Assembly (NCBI RefSeq): GCF_001895025.1
Contig: NZ_BCXI01000019.1
Span: 86,011 to 150,010 of the forward strand
Source of the DNA: Rhodococcus zopfii NBRC 100606 = JCM 9919
GTDB lineage: Bacteria; Actinomycetota; Actinomycetes; Mycobacteriales; Mycobacteriaceae
Length of the DNA stretch: 64,000 bases
Reading direction: 5' to 3'
Shown here: in pieces, positions 62,629 through 64,000 of the stretch
How the letters are laid out: each line of letters begins with the position of its first letter
Position numbering within the stretch: position 1 is the first letter of the stretch
Notes under the pieces: generated by a model
What the model saw: only the letters and a program-made list of their open reading frames with translations
Database searches by the model: none
Told to the model about the DNA's origin: nothing
Position numbers and translations under genes: made by a program

Positions 62629-63897
62629 TCACACCCGCTTGATCCAGCGCTCGTCTTCCGAATGGTCGCCTCTGCCACCTTTGGTGCCATCCCCACTTCC
62701 GTCACGTTCGTTGGGATCGATCCATGCCGCGACTCCTGCTGCACCGCGAGCCAGTTGGCGTCTGCCGCCGACGACAATCTGTCCAGCTTTGTCCCGAGCC
62801 GCGGCCAACGCATCGGAGATCCTCGCATGCTCGGCGACATCCCGGTCCGATAACTGCAGATTGCGGGCACGCACGAATGCGGTGAGCATTTCGTCGAGTT
62901 CCGCCCTGAGCTTCGTGAGAGTTCGTCCGATCAACATGTGGTGGACTTCGGTCACCTGCAGCACCGCATGAACATCGATCGCTTCGCGCAGTCTAGTGAC
63001 CAGATCGACGTCCGCACGGTACTGCTCACGCAATCGCTGACGCGCACTGACGATTGTCTGCTCCAGAAACTCGGGCTCCCGAACTCGCACCTGTTCGAGT
63101 CGGAGGTTCTGCCACAGGAACAGGGACTTCTGCGCAACAACAAGCAACTGCAATGTTTCGGCCAAGCGATTCGCTCGAAGCATCTTCTCGAGTTGTTCGG
63201 CCCGCTTGGCCGGTCGGGCCTGAAGAGAGAGCATCTCGAGTTGTTTGATGGCATGTGCGCGAAGCCTCTCCACACCGACCGCAAGATCGACACCCAGCGA
63301 TGCGATCGTTGACCAGTCGGTCGCGGTAAGCCCATGACCAGCTCTGACCTCTCGGACGTGTTCGGTCAGCACGCGATGGTGGCCGAACACGTCGCCGATC
63401 TGCTCGGCGTAGGCGAGCCGGAGGATCTCCTCGACCTTGTCTTCGATAATGTTGAGGCGCGCGTGAAGCTCGTCGAACTGGGCAGCGACTGCAGCTTCCA
63501 GAGCCGCCAAAGCCGCCATCTGCGGACCAAATCCCATCGCAGCAATACCAGGTTCAGGAATCCGTGCGTGCGAGATGATCTTCCCACTACCTGCGTCCCG
63601 CACCATCCGGTGATAGCTGACGTTCGAGGCCGAACTCGGGCCAGGAAGAATGCTCTCGGCGTGGTCGGCGATCGAATAAGCAGAACGGACCGCTCGACCG
63701 CCGAAGACCACGTCCTTCATCTGAGTGAGCGCTTCCCCCGATTCGCTCTGCACCGGAACGATTGGGATGTCAAGAGAACTCATGTACTCGTCGAGAGCCT
63801 CACCAGTTCCCATAAGTGCGGTCCCGAACTCGTCGTCGATGACAACCAGATCGGGACACGCGGCATCGTCACCGACTATCTGGCATTCGTCCTTCAT
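62629..63897 (-). CDS. hypothetical coiled-coil protein
   Basis: A 422-residue protein without recognised domains. The first 130 residues are mixed, with DLVVIDDEFGTALMGTGEALDEYM. From about 130 it is almost all helical, with strong heptads (ALEAAVAAQFDELHARLNIIEDKVEEIL, then KRAEQLEKMLRANRLAETLQLL). The tail is charged and Gly/Asp-rich. There is no signal peptide or membrane helix. AGAGGA eight bases ahead supports ATG 63897. It sits beside decayed genes in what looks like an accessory area. Function unknown. Confidence 0.7.
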   Translation of the reverse strand: MKDECQIVGDDAACPDLVVIDDEFGTALMGTGEALDEYMSSLDIPIVPVQSESGEALTQMKDVVFGGRAVRSAYSIADHAESILPGPSSASNVSYHRMVRDAGSGKIISHARIPEPGIAAMGFGPQMAALAALEAAVAAQFDELHARLNIIEDKVEEILRLAYAEQIGDVFGHHRVLTEHVREVRAGHGLTATDWSTIASLGVDLAVGVERLRAHAIKQLEMLSLQARPAKRAEQLEKMLRANRLAETLQLLVVAQKSLFLWQNLRLEQVRVREPEFLEQTIVSARQRLREQYRADVDLVTRLREAIDVHAVLQVTEVHHMLIGRTLTKLRAELDEMLTAFVRARNLQLSDRDVAEHARISDALAAARDKAGQIVVGGRRQLARGAAGVAAWIDPNERDGSGDGTKGGRGDHSEDERWIKRV

Positions 63898-64000
63898 CCC
63901 CTCGTCCTCTCGAGCAGTCCTCGCACGCTGGACTCTTCACTTGCACAGCAGTGCAGATTCCGGAGCAACTCTAGAGCGTCCGAGCGACAGGCCGGCTAGC

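Overview
The window reads as chromosomal DNA of a high-GC mycolic-acid actinobacterium. Rhodococcus is the best guess, from the organosulfur flavoenzymes (DszA/NtaA and DszC types), an F420/PPOX-type oxidoreductase, an MpaB/Lcp-type oxygenase, a CopC-CopD fusion and frequent GTG/TTG starts with ATGA/GTGA overlaps. This is inference; no rRNA or other species marker is present. No rRNA, tRNA, CRISPR array or intact insertion sequence was seen.

Layout. 1-7.4 kb holds mixed housekeeping genes: a partial ArsR-rhodanese regulator, an alpha/beta hydrolase, a PPOX flavoprotein, psuG overlapping a dinB with an unusual steric gate, a beta-lactamase-fold lipoprotein, TauD and a secreted PAP2 phosphatase. 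8.0-21.6 kb is a sulfur-scavenging region. An SsuA/B/C-like ABC importer and an orphan MetQ-like lipoprotein run on the plus strand. A six-gene minus-strand operon encodes three flavin-linked oxygenases and an FAD oxygenase, and it runs by stop/start overlap into copper genes ycnI and copCD. A further LLM monooxygenase and a decayed flavoprotein gene follow.

21.8-29.1 kb is the most unusual part. It is a compact plus-strand operon of an acidic 75-aa protein, a DUF1036-like 114-aa protein, a metzincin protease without signal peptide, two different CHAT-family cysteine proteases, and one polypeptide fusing an alpha/beta hydrolase to a caspase-like protease. This looks like a protease cascade, perhaps for defence or regulated cell death, and I know of no described system with this composition.

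29.1-36.6 kb carries MpaB/TetR, a SIMPL-domain protein, a DHFR-fold reductase, hypotheticals and a methyltransferase. 36.7-50 kb is almost entirely minus strand. It holds a flavin block (ribBA, flavin reductase, FMN reductase), a ribose-type ABC importer, and an operon encoding a RutA-like pyrimidine monooxygenase, a nitrilase-family hydrolase, an amidase, an MFS transporter and an isochorismatase-family hydrolase, with a LacI regulator at its head. A 16-bp palindromic motif is repeated identically in front of both the ABC and the RutA operons, which suggests one LacI regulon for a cyclic amide or pyrimidine-like nitrogen source.

50.7-57 kb has a phage-like HTH/zinc-ribbon protein, then an MreB homologue convergent with a natural SEDS glycosyltransferase-class B PBP fusion and a membrane protein with a possible pseudokinase domain. 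This is a cell-wall module not expected in a polar-growing actinobacterium. 57.2-64 kb contains a degenerate HD-GYP/LuxR protein, a frameshifted aldehyde dehydrogenase, a multiply frameshifted uracil-DNA-glycosylase-like gene running into a DUF6508 protein, and a coiled-coil hypothetical. Three copies of a roughly 45-bp dispersed hairpin (31.7, 34.9 and 50.0 kb) sit at 3' ends of genes, and several perfect-stem terminators separate convergent genes.
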